DNA from: JAMQPK01 sp963782595
GTDB taxonomy: Bacteria; Acidobacteriota; Vicinamibacteria; Vicinamibacterales; JAMQPK01
DNA: 64,000 nucleotides
Reading direction: 5' to 3'
Assembly (NCBI GenBank): GCA_963782595.1
Contig: CAWAKJ010000002.1
Span: forward strand, 496,001 to 560,000
How positions within the stretch are numbered: the first letter of the stretch is position 1; each line of letters begins with the position of its first letter. Under the pieces are notes generated by a model, which was not told where the DNA came from, ran no database searches, and saw only the letters and a program-made list of their open reading frames with translations. Positions 56,280-64,000 of this stretch are shown piece by piece. A program made the translations under genes and the position numbers.

Positions 56280-57464
56280 GTGGAAGCTCGCTGTCGTATT
56301 GTCCTTGTCGCCGGAGCTCGACCGAACTTCATAAAGATCGCGCCGATCGCGCGTGCGCTCGGGCGTGAGCCTGGCGTGTTTTCGCCGATCCTCGTCCACA
56401 CCGGTCAGCACTACGATGCCGAGATGTCGGACGTGTTCTTTGAACAGCTGGGCATTCCCCGTCCGGACTTCAATCTCCAGGTGGGCTCAGGAAGTCATGC
56501 GCGGCAGACCGCCGCCGTCATGACGGGTTTTGAAGACGTCCTGCAGAAGACGAAACCAAACCTCATTCTGGTTGTCGGCGACGTCAACTCGACGCTGGCG
56601 TGTGCGATTGCGGCCGCCAAGCTCGGAGTACCTGTCGCCCACGTGGAAGCCGGGCTCCGCAGCTTCGATCGGTCGATGCCTGAAGAGATCAACCGGGTTC
56701 TCACCGATCAGATTTCCGACTGGTTGTTTGTGACCGAGTCGGCGGCCGAAGCCAATCTCGCCCGAGAGGGCATCGATGCCGCGCGCGTTCATTTCGTGGG
56801 CAACGTGATGATTGACACGCTGCTTGCGCAAAGAGAGCACGCACGGCGGTTGGGAGTCCCTGCCGCGCTCGGGCTTGGCAACACGCCTTACGCCGTGCTC
56901 ACCCTGCATCGGCCCCACAACGTCGATCAGCGCGATGTCTTCGAGCAAATCATGCAGGGTCTCGACCATATTTCGCGCGATATCTCGATCGTGTTTCCCA
57001 TGCACCCGCGGACGCGTCAGGCCCTCCTGGGCTCGAATGCGGCGGCCGCACTACTCGATTCAGGGCGACTGCGACTGGTCGAACCTCTCGGCTACCTGGA
57101 GTTTCTGGGGCTGGTCGAGCGGAGCCGGGTCGTGCTCACCGACTCGGGCGGTGTGCAGGAAGAAACGACGGTCCTGGGCGTGCCATGTCTGACGTTGCGA
57201 TCGAATACTGAACGCCCGGCCACCGTTACCGAAGGGACCAACCGCATCGTCGGCACGTCGGCGGGCCGCATCATCGAAGCGTGGGATGCCATCAAAACTG
57301 CGCCGCCACTGCCCGGACGCCGGCCCAAACTCTGGGATGGCCGGGCGGCCGAGCGCATCGTCGAGATTCTGCGTCGACATTTCGAAGGAGAGACGACCTC
57401 GCCAGGGTTCGACCGCGTGACGGATTCGATCACGTCAAACATCGTCAGGCGGTGGGGAAGCTGA
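56280..57464 (+). CDS. wecB: UDP-N-acetylglucosamine 2-epimerase (non-hydrolysing)
   Basis: The likely start is GTG 56280 (394 aa); GTG 56250 adds ten residues. Family motifs are all present: VLVAGARPNFIKIAPIARAL, HTGQHYDAEMSDVFFEQLG, GDVNSTLACAIAAAKLG, HVEAGLRSFDRSMPEEINR, LTLHRPHNVD, HPRTRQAL, and DSGGVQEETTVLGVPCLTLR with NTERPATVTEGTN. It interconverts UDP-GlcNAc and UDP-ManNAc in the cytoplasm. With glmS and the UDP-sugar dehydrogenase in the same direction, it suggests supply of UDP-ManNAc or its uronic acid to the polysaccharide. No strong ribosome site is seen for either start. Confidence 0.88.
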   Translation: MEARCRIVLVAGARPNFIKIAPIARALGREPGVFSPILVHTGQHYDAEMSDVFFEQLGIPRPDFNLQVGSGSHARQTAAVMTGFEDVLQKTKPNLILVVGDVNSTLACAIAAAKLGVPVAHVEAGLRSFDRSMPEEINRVLTDQISDWLFVTESAAEANLAREGIDAARVHFVGNVMIDTLLAQREHARRLGVPAALGLGNTPYAVLTLHRPHNVDQRDVFEQIMQGLDHISRDISIVFPMHPRTRQALLGSNAAAALLDSGRLRLVEPLGYLEFLGLVERSRVVLTDSGGVQEETTVLGVPCLTLRSNTERPATVTEGTNRIVGTSAGRIIEAWDAIKTAPPLPGRRPKLWDGRAAERIVEILRRHFEGETTSPGFDRVTDSITSNIVRRWGS

Positions 57465-57564
57465 AAGAGTAACGCGACGCAGCTCGACAGCATTGCGTCG
57501 CAGTCCACGTTCAAAATTTCAGTTCGTGGTGAGGCGAAAACGCGACCTCGCGTGGAGTAGCTAC

Positions 57565-58629
57565 ATGTCTGTACTGGACATGCAAGGTGTTGGAGAACCA
57601 CAGAATGGGCGCGACGCTCAGGAGGACACGCTCCTCACGTCGCACAGGTTCGCCACACGACTTGCGGAGTTGAGCGGTAGCGGGCAGATCGACCAACTGA
57701 TCGTCGACACACTGTCCCAGGTGGCCAAGGCCGACCAGGCCTCGCTCGCGCTGTTCGAAGAACGCGAGGGGTTCATGGCGATTGCCGCCACGCGTGGGTA
57801 CCTCGCGGAGCTTGTGAGCGATGTACGGGTCAAGGCTGGAGAAGGGCTCATGGGCGACGTGCTTTCGTCGCACCTGCCGAAAATCGTCCCGGATGTCAGC
57901 GACGAGCCTTCCGCGGCGCAGCGGCGGATTCGGTATCGCACTCCGTCGTGCATGCTCGTGCCCTTGATCGCTGCCGGTCGTCTGCTGGCAGTGTTGAACC
58001 TCGCGGATCGAGCCGATGGCCAGGCCTTCAGCCATTCCGATCTTGGACGGCTGAGAGCCTTTGTGGCGCCGGCGACGCTGGCGCTTCTGGCAGGACGGCT
58101 CGCCAAGGACAAAGCCGAACTGGCCAAACTCGTCGCCACCGATCCGCTGACCGGCCTTTTCAACCGCAGACATTTTGCCGCTCGACTCGAAGAAGAGATC
58201 GCTCGCGCCTCGCGAGAGGGATCGAACCTGACGGTCCTGACCGTCGATGTCGATCTGTTCAAGTCGGTCAACGATCGATTCGGCCACGCGGCCGGCGATG
58301 CGGTGTTGCAGGCCGTGTCGCTGGTCATCCGGCGGGCCATCCGTTTCTTCGACTTGTGCGCGCGCATGGGCGGCGACGAGTTCGTCATCGTGCTTCACGG
58401 AAGTGAGGCCAATGCACTCCAGACCGCAGAGCGGCTCCGCAAGCGTGTGGCCAGCTGGCAGCCGGATCCGTCGCTGGGGCTCCCGGCAGACATGACGATC
58501 ACGGTCAGCATCGGTCTCGCCTCGCTCAGCCGCGACGCGCCCGATGCCCAGGAGTTGCTGACGCGGGCCGATCGCGCGATGTACGCGGCGAAGCTTGCAG
58601 GCAGGAACCGTCTGAACATTGAACAGTAA
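57565..58629 (+). CDS. GAF-GGDEF diguanylate cyclase
   Basis: The ATG at 57565 gives 354 aa; an upstream in-frame start is basic and unlikely. A GAF-type sensor domain (about 25-165; VKAGEGLMGDVLSSHLPKIV, RTPSCMLVPLIAAGRLLAVL) is joined by a helix to the GGDEF domain: DPLTGLFNRRHFAARLEEE, LTVDVDLFKSVNDRFGHAAG and the active site RMGGDEFVIVLHG. The inhibitory I-site RFFD lies five residues before GGDEF. It should make cyclic-di-GMP with product feedback. Located between precursor genes for amino sugars, it may link c-di-GMP to exopolysaccharide production. Confidence 0.88.
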   Translation: MSVLDMQGVGEPQNGRDAQEDTLLTSHRFATRLAELSGSGQIDQLIVDTLSQVAKADQASLALFEEREGFMAIAATRGYLAELVSDVRVKAGEGLMGDVLSSHLPKIVPDVSDEPSAAQRRIRYRTPSCMLVPLIAAGRLLAVLNLADRADGQAFSHSDLGRLRAFVAPATLALLAGRLAKDKAELAKLVATDPLTGLFNRRHFAARLEEEIARASREGSNLTVLTVDVDLFKSVNDRFGHAAGDAVLQAVSLVIRRAIRFFDLCARMGGDEFVIVLHGSEANALQTAERLRKRVASWQPDPSLGLPADMTITVSIGLASLSRDAPDAQELLTRADRAMYAAKLAGRNRLNIEQ

Positions 58630-58664
58630 CGAGGGCCAAATCATGACGAGGGTGAGCAACTGAT

Positions 58665-60503
58665 ATGTGCGGCATCATCGGCTATCTAGGACCCAGACCC
58701 GTTGTCCCGATTCTCCTCGATGGGCTCCGGTGCCTCGAGTACCGCGGGTACGATTCGGCCGGCATTGCGCTGGTGAAGCAGGAGTCGATCGAGGTTCGGC
58801 GCAGCGCGGGCAAACTCTCTCACCTCGTCGACGCGATCAACGGGAATCCTCTCGAGGGAACGTGCGGCATTGGTCATACCCGCTGGGCTACGCACGGCAG
58901 GGCGACCGCCGACAACGCACATCCGCACCGCGACTGTTCGGGGCGGACGGTGCTCGTGCACAACGGCATCATCGAGAACTATCTCGAGCTCAAGAAGCAG
59001 CTCACGGGCGAGGGACATCAGTTCACCACCGAGACTGACACCGAGGTGATGGCCCACCTTGTCGAACGCGAGACCAACGGCGACGGTCTGGAGCACGCGG
59101 TGCTCAGAGCGCTGCGCACCGTCCAGGGTGTCTACGGGATGGTGTTCATGTCGGCCAACGACCCCGGCAAGATCGTGGCGGTGCGCGAAGGGCCGCCTAT
59201 TGTCATCGGCGTTGGCGACGGTGAATTTCTCGTCGCATCGGACGTGGCGCCAATCCTGCCGTATACGCGCAACGTCATCTTCCTCGAAGACGGAGAGATG
59301 GCTGTCATTCGACGCGATGGCGCCGAATTTTTCGATCGGAAGGGCCGCAGGCTGAAGAAGGTGGCGTCGCGCGTCGACTGGGATCCGGCGATGGTGCAGA
59401 AGGGCGCCTACCGGCACTTCATGCAGAAGGAGATCTTCGAGCAGCCGCTTGCAGTTCGCCAGACGCTGAGCGGCAATTGTTCTCGCGACACCAATCGCGT
59501 GGCGCTGAAGCAGGTGGGGCCGGCAGAACGCCTGCGGGATGTGAAGCGCGTCCAGATCGTGGCTTGCGGGACGTCCTGGCATGCCGGGCTGGTGGGCAAG
59601 TTCCTCATCGAGCGCTATGCGCACCTGCCAGTCGATGTTGACTACGCCTCCGAGTACCGATATCGCCAGCCGGTCAGCGACGGCCGGACACTCGCCGTGG
59701 CGATTACCCAATCGGGGGAGACGGCCGACACGCTGGCAGCCCTCCGCGAAGCGCGTGATCGAGAGGCGACGACCCTGGCGATCTGCAATGTCGTCGGCAG
59801 CATGGTGACGCGGGAAGCGGACGGCACCCTGTACACGCACGCCGGGCCCGAGATCGGTGTGGCGTCCACCAAGGCGTTCATGTCACAACTGGTGGCCGTC
59901 CATCTGCTCGCGCTGCATCTGGCGGAGCTGCAGGGCACGATGTCGGCGGCGTGCATCGCGCAGAAAATCAACGCGTTGAAGGTTGTGCCGGCACTCATCG
60001 AGCAGGTGCTCGAGCGTGACGGCGAGATTCAACGGATTGCGCGGCGCCACTACAAGCAGGCGGGATTCCTCTATCTGGGACGCGGAGTCAACTATCCAAT
60101 TGCGCTCGAGGGCGCGTTGAAGCTGAAGGAGCTCTCCTACATTCATGCGGAGGGCTATCCCGCCGGTGAAATGAAGCACGGCCCGATTGCGCTCATCGAC
60201 GAGAGTGTTCCGGTGGTCGCGATTGCCACCGAAGATCTGTTCGCGAAGGTGGCCAGCAATATTCAGGAAGTGAAGGCGCGCGGGGCCTCTGTCATTGCGA
60301 TCACGGACGTCGATCCCGAGCAGTTTACCGGCATGCTCGACCCGGCGCAGGACAGCATCGTGCAGATCCCGGCCGCAGACCCGTTCCTGACTCCACTGCT
60401 GTCGGTGGTGCCGCTGCAGCTTCTGGCGTATCACATCGCCGCCTATCGAGGGTGCGATGTGGATCAACCCCGTAACCTCGCGAAGAGCGTGACGGTCGAG
60501 TAG
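58665..60503 (+). CDS. glmS: Glutamine-fructose-6-phosphate aminotransferase (isomerising)
   Basis: A 612-aa enzyme of normal length. The N-terminal glutaminase begins MCGIIGYLGPRPV with the catalytic Cys at position 2, then GIGHTRWATHGRATADNAHP and HNGIIENYLELK. The two SIS domains contain VACGTSWHAGLVGKFLIE, AITQSGETADTLAAL, PEIGVASTKAFMSQLVA and the end motif PRNLAKSVTVE. It makes glucosamine-6-phosphate, the entry to UDP-GlcNAc. Placed between GGDEF and UDP-sugar dehydrogenase genes (gaps of 35 and 34 bases), so it probably belongs to one precursor operon. Whether it is the genome's only glmS cannot be known here. Confidence 0.95.
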   Translation: MCGIIGYLGPRPVVPILLDGLRCLEYRGYDSAGIALVKQESIEVRRSAGKLSHLVDAINGNPLEGTCGIGHTRWATHGRATADNAHPHRDCSGRTVLVHNGIIENYLELKKQLTGEGHQFTTETDTEVMAHLVERETNGDGLEHAVLRALRTVQGVYGMVFMSANDPGKIVAVREGPPIVIGVGDGEFLVASDVAPILPYTRNVIFLEDGEMAVIRRDGAEFFDRKGRRLKKVASRVDWDPAMVQKGAYRHFMQKEIFEQPLAVRQTLSGNCSRDTNRVALKQVGPAERLRDVKRVQIVACGTSWHAGLVGKFLIERYAHLPVDVDYASEYRYRQPVSDGRTLAVAITQSGETADTLAALREARDREATTLAICNVVGSMVTREADGTLYTHAGPEIGVASTKAFMSQLVAVHLLALHLAELQGTMSAACIAQKINALKVVPALIEQVLERDGEIQRIARRHYKQAGFLYLGRGVNYPIALEGALKLKELSYIHAEGYPAGEMKHGPIALIDESVPVVAIATEDLFAKVASNIQEVKARGASVIAITDVDPEQFTGMLDPAQDSIVQIPAADPFLTPLLSVVPLQLLAYHIAAYRGCDVDQPRNLAKSVTVE

Positions 60504-60537
60504 AAACAAGCAACATCAAAGAAGGAAGGTCCGAACC

Positions 60538-61851
60538 GTGAGCACAGTGTGCATTTCGTCGCCCGCCATCATTGAGCGTATCCGAACGAAAACGGCCTCG
60601 ATCGGTGTCATCGGCCTTGGTTACGTCGGCCTGCCGCTCGCCGTCGAATTCGCCCGCGCGGGCTTCAACGTCACCGGCTTTGATATCGACGAATTCAAGA
60701 ACGCCCGAATCAATGAGGGCTCGAGCCATATTCCCGACGTGCCCGATCATGAGCTGACGGAAGTCGTCGCCAACGGCAAACTGCGCGCGACGGCCGACGT
60801 GGCCCTTCTTGGCGCGATGGACGTCATCGACATCTGCGTGCCGACCCCGCTCCGCAAGACGAAGGACCCCGACCTGTCCTACGTCATCAAGGCCGTCGAG
60901 GCGGTGGCCGCGACATTGCGGCCTGGGCAGCTGATCATTCTCGAATCGACGACCTATCCTGGAACGACCGACGAGGTCGTGCAGCCGGCGCTCGAGGCGT
61001 GCGGATTGAAGGTCGAGCGTGATTTCTATCTCGCGTTCTCACCGGAGCGGGTTGATCCGGGCAATGGCCGGTTCACCACGAAGAACATTCCGAAGGTCGT
61101 CGGCGGGACCGGCCCCGCGAGCATCGAGGCGGCGTCGATGCTCTACAGCTCGGTCGTCTCGAGTGTGGTGCCTGTCAGCTCGACGCGCGTGGCCGAGATG
61201 GTGAAGCTGCTCGAGAACACGTTCCGCGCGGTCAACATCGGCCTGGTGAACGAGCTGGCGCTGATGTGCCGCCGGATGGACATCAATGTCTGGGAAGTGA
61301 TCGATGCGGCCAAGACCAAGCCGTTTGGCTTCATGCCGTTCTATCCCGGGCCCGGCCTCGGCGGCCATTGCATCCCGATCGATCCGTTCTATCTGTCCTG
61401 GAAGGCACGGCAGTCGGGATTCGAATGCCGGTTCATCGAGCTTGCCGGACAGGTCAATTCGTCGATGCCCCACTACGTGGTCGAGCGTGTCGGCGACGCC
61501 TTGAATTCGGTGAAGAAATCGATCAACGGCTCGCGCGTACACTTGTTCGGCGTGGCGTACAAGAAGGATGTGAGCGACGTGCGCGAGTCGCCGGCGCTCG
61601 ACATTCTCGAGGTGCTCACCAAGCGCGGTGCGGTCGTGAGCTATACCGACCCGTACGTGCCGACAATCGAGCTCCATGGCGGCGCGCTTTCGAGCCTGCC
61701 GTTCGAGAGCGCGCTCGCATCGCACTGCGACTGCGCGATTGTCTCGACAGACCATGCCGCGTTCGACTACGAGAAGATTGCCGGCATGGGCCTCGTCGTG
61801 GATACGCGCGATGCCATCAAAGTCCGCGCGGCGAACGTATTTCCGATCTGA
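60538..61851 (+). CDS. Nucleotide-sugar 6-dehydrogenase (WecC/WbpA-like)
   Basis: A 437-aa enzyme starting at GTG. NAD-binding Rossmann fold: IGVIGLGYVGLPLAVEFARA; then ESTTYPGTTDEVV, FSPERVDPGN and VKLLENTFRAVNIGLVNELA. The active-site Cys is in GPGLGGHCIPIDPFYLSW. C-terminal domain: VAYKKDVSDVRESPALDIL. The family oxidises UDP-GlcNAc or UDP-ManNAc to the uronic acid. The ASTKPFGFMPFYPGPG-like region (AKTKPFGFMPFYPG) and nearby wecB favour an N-acetyl sugar, but WbpA and WecC cannot be separated by eye. A ribosome site GAAGGAAGG precedes the GTG. A hairpin repeat follows at 61854. Confidence 0.88.
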   Translation: MSTVCISSPAIIERIRTKTASIGVIGLGYVGLPLAVEFARAGFNVTGFDIDEFKNARINEGSSHIPDVPDHELTEVVANGKLRATADVALLGAMDVIDICVPTPLRKTKDPDLSYVIKAVEAVAATLRPGQLIILESTTYPGTTDEVVQPALEACGLKVERDFYLAFSPERVDPGNGRFTTKNIPKVVGGTGPASIEAASMLYSSVVSSVVPVSSTRVAEMVKLLENTFRAVNIGLVNELALMCRRMDINVWEVIDAAKTKPFGFMPFYPGPGLGGHCIPIDPFYLSWKARQSGFECRFIELAGQVNSSMPHYVVERVGDALNSVKKSINGSRVHLFGVAYKKDVSDVRESPALDILEVLTKRGAVVSYTDPYVPTIELHGGALSSLPFESALASHCDCAIVSTDHAAFDYEKIAGMGLVVDTRDAIKVRAANVFPI

Positions 61852-61853
61852 GT

Positions 61854-61913
61854 GGTCGATGGGCGATGGTCACAGACCATCGCCCATCGTCCGCTGACCA
61901 TCCCCCATCGACC
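61854..61913. repeat. Triplicated GACCATCGCCCATC-type inverted repeat
   Basis: GATGGGCGATGGTC (61858-61871) pairs perfectly with GACCATCGCCCATC (61875-61888) over a 3-base loop. A third arm GACCATCCCCCATCGACC (61896-61913) can pair instead with the extended left arm starting at 61854, with one mismatch. Two exclusive hairpins are thus possible directly after the dehydrogenase stop. Confidence 0.75.
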
Positions 61914-62029
61914 TAGCCCGACGGAGTACTCCCTCCGAGGAATTGTCCCCCCATCGCTGCCTTGCTACAGTCGCCATCCGCCCGACCGATCTGCGGGCGA
62001 AAAGATGTTGCGTGTCAGGGAGGTGGCCA

Positions 62030-64000
62030 TTGCTACATCGAACAAACGCTGCTGTCGTCGTGAACTTTGTCGTCCTGCTTCTGCTATTGACGTCTCACGG
62101 CGCTGCGCAGAGCCCATCGGGCACGGAAACCGCTTCGGCGGCACAGGTGGCGCAGGTGGCGCAGGTGTCGCAGGTACTACCAGCCCAGAGGCCTGGGCTT
62201 CGCACGGCGGTCGTTTCGACGCTCAACCTGCAACTCGACGGCGTGCTGTCGGAATCGGCATGGTCGGAGGCAGAGTCGATTGCGAACCTCATCACGATTG
62301 AACCGGAGGAAGGCGGTGTTCCTGCCGGCAAGACCATCGTCAAGGTCCTGGCGAACACGACCGAGATGATCATCGGCGTGATCTGCAACGATCCCGATCC
62401 CTCGGGCATCGTCTCGTTCTCCAAGGCTCGCGACTCGGAGCTCGACGACGAAGACCATGTGCTGATCGTGCTCGACACATTCCTCGATGGCCGCAGCGGC
62501 TACGTGTTTGCGGTCAATCCAAGCGGCACCCGGTTCGACGGCATCGTCAGCGCTCAGGGTACCGACGTGAACAGCAACTGGGACGCCGTGTGGGAGGCGC
62601 ACACCGCCACAGATGGCTCCGGTTGGAGCGCCGAGATCCGGATTCCGATCAAGAGCGTCGGATTCAAACCGGGCTTGTCCAGCTGGGGCATGAACATCGA
62701 GCGTCGCGTTCAGAGGTTGCAGGAAACCAGTCGCTGGTCCGGGGCGACCCAGGACTACGAAATCTATCAGACGAGCCAGGCGGGACTCCTGACGAACCTG
62801 CCGAGCTTCAACCTTGGACTGGGCCTGAACATCCGGCCCGCGATTACCACCGGTGGCGAAAAGAGCGCGGGCGAGAGCAGCACGTTTGCCCGCGATATCA
62901 GCCTCGATGTGACGCAGAAACTGGGCGCCAATCTACTGGGCTCGCTGACCGTCAACACCGATTTCGCCGAAACCGAGGTCGACGCGCGGGAAACCAACCT
63001 GACGCGATTTGAAGTGCTCTTCCCGGAAAAGCGTGCCTTCTTCCTTGAAGGTTCAGACATCTTCGAGTTCGGTCTCGGCCTGGAGGACGTGATGATTCCG
63101 TTCTTCAGCCGGCGCATCGGCCTCGGCGAAGACGGCGTCGAGATTCCGATCAACGCCGGGGGCAAGCTCAACGGCCGGATCGGCAGCACGAACGTCGGCG
63201 CGCTCATCGTCAACACCCGCCATGTGGATAGTCTCGACGGCGGCGAAGCCACGATGGGCGTGGCGCGCATCAAACAGAACATCTTCGCAGAATCGTCGGT
63301 CGGACTGCTGGCCACCGCGGGCGACCAGTTGGGGCGGTCGAAGAGCTGGATGACCGGCGCCGACTTTACCTATCAAACATCGAGATTCCGTGGCGACAAG
63401 AACTTGACCGCAACCGTGTGGGGCATGTGGAACGATCGCGAGGACCTCGAAGGCGAGAAGCGGGCGTACGGCTTCGGGATCGACTACCCGAACGATCGAT
63501 ACAACTTCAAGCTGGCGTCCGCGCGTCTCGGGGATGGCTTCGATCCGTCGCTCGGCTTTCTGCCCCGCACCGGCGTGCACGTGTCGAACGGCAGCTTTGC
63601 GTTCGAGCCCCGTCCCAGTGGGACCTTCGTCAGACAGATGTCGCACGATGTCCGGGTCTTGCTCGTGAACGATCTGGACTATCAGTGGGAAAGCTATGAC
63701 GTCCAGGTGAAACCCTTCGACTGGCAGTTCGAAAGCGGCGAACGCCTCCGGTTCAACTTTTCGAAGGAAGGCGACCGGCCACGAGAAGAGTTCAGTGTGT
63801 TCGAGGGTGAGGACACGGAAATCCTTGTTCCGGTCGGCTCGTATGAGTGGCGTCGATATCAGGTCGAGGCTTCCAGTGCCGAGAAACGCACGCTGACTGG
63901 AGAGGTGAAATTTGCGACCGGCGGATATTACCTTGGAGAGCTGGATTCGCTCGAGCTCGCGGTGGCGCTGAAGCGGTCGCTGTTCAGACTAGAGCTCGCT
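62030..64000 (+). CDS. DUF5916-type outer-membrane/carbohydrate-binding protein (partial)
   Basis: The likely start is TTG 62030 with a strong GGGAGGTGG ribosome site just before it; 657 codons are visible and the frame is open at the right edge. A signal peptide (VVLLLLLTSHGAAQ) is followed by a short QVAQVAQVSQV tandem repeat and a CBM9-like beta-sandwich (LNLQLDGVLSESAWSEAE, IGVICNDPDPSG, DEDHVLIVLDTFLDGRSGY). The DUF5916 part begins with RETNLTRFEVLFPEKRAFFL and EGSDIFEFG, then alternating amphipathic strands consistent with a beta-barrel. Its function is unknown. It is downstream of the hairpin repeat and so may be separately transcribed. Confidence 0.8.
   Translation, partial: MLHRTNAAVVVNFVVLLLLLTSHGAAQSPSGTETASAAQVAQVAQVSQVLPAQRPGLRTAVVSTLNLQLDGVLSESAWSEAESIANLITIEPEEGGVPAGKTIVKVLANTTEMIIGVICNDPDPSGIVSFSKARDSELDDEDHVLIVLDTFLDGRSGYVFAVNPSGTRFDGIVSAQGTDVNSNWDAVWEAHTATDGSGWSAEIRIPIKSVGFKPGLSSWGMNIERRVQRLQETSRWSGATQDYEIYQTSQAGLLTNLPSFNLGLGLNIRPAITTGGEKSAGESSTFARDISLDVTQKLGANLLGSLTVNTDFAETEVDARETNLTRFEVLFPEKRAFFLEGSDIFEFGLGLEDVMIPFFSRRIGLGEDGVEIPINAGGKLNGRIGSTNVGALIVNTRHVDSLDGGEATMGVARIKQNIFAESSVGLLATAGDQLGRSKSWMTGADFTYQTSRFRGDKNLTATVWGMWNDREDLEGEKRAYGFGIDYPNDRYNFKLASARLGDGFDPSLGFLPRTGVHVSNGSFAFEPRPSGTFVRQMSHDVRVLLVNDLDYQWESYDVQVKPFDWQFESGERLRFNFSKEGDRPREEFSVFEGEDTEILVPVGSYEWRRYQVEASSAEKRTLTGEVKFATGGYYLGELDSLELAVALKRSLFRLELA

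Overview
The window is GC-rich and gene-dense. It carries many secreted beta-propeller, FG-GAP/ASPIC, G8 and DUF5916 proteins next to a very large exopolysaccharide locus. That mix is common in Acidobacteriota, especially Vicinamibacteria-like soil lineages. The taxonomic call is an inference from gene content only. No rRNA, tRNA or CRISPR was seen.

Layout. (1) 1-19.1 kb is a mosaic of short units: a cut-off secreted protein, a DUF1772-like membrane protein, a frame-disrupted AraC regulator divergent from a methyltransferase, a Tat-type esterase, a 1217-aa phosphoesterase, an FkbM methyltransferase, an NHL propeller, a frame-disrupted polysaccharide pyruvyl transferase, and a run of secreted propeller/ASPIC/G8 proteins. 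(2) 49.4 down to 19.2 kb (minus strand) is one long, nearly gapless gene train. It starts with two LuxR-type response regulators, then an outer-membrane barrel, Wza-like and Wzc-like proteins, a GNAT protein, a multi-spanning membrane protein, a polysaccharide deacetylase, four GT4 glycosyltransferases, a PglC/PglD/PglE/PglF-like bacillosamine quartet, an O-antigen ligase/polymerase, a Wzm/Wzt ABC exporter, three GT2 glycosyltransferases (one frame-disrupted) with a P-loop protein between them, and finally an A-T-TE NRPS-like enzyme, its probable Sfp-type phosphopantetheinyl transferase and a UroD-family protein. (3) 49.6-55.8 kb holds an APH-fold protein, an overlapping ATP-grasp/Ldh2 pair, a second ATP-grasp enzyme, a V4R-like protein and a small ORF. 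(4) 56.3-61.9 kb (plus strand) holds wecB-like, GGDEF, glmS and UDP-sugar dehydrogenase genes, a precursor-supply set for UDP-GlcNAc to UDP-ManNAc(A). (5) The right edge is a cut-off DUF5916-type outer-membrane protein.

Working model: region 4 makes amino-sugar nucleotides. The Pgl-like enzymes make and transfer a di-N-acetylbacillosamine-type first sugar to a lipid carrier, the glycosyltransferases extend it, and Wzm/Wzt with Wza/Wzc export it. The NRPS-like/PPTase/UroD tail may add or release an acyl group. This last role is speculative.

Four genes need a one-base frame correction to read as full-length proteins. In three of them the shift falls at the same hexamer, AGTACC. Several intergenic spacers hold distinct palindromic or tandem repeat elements.
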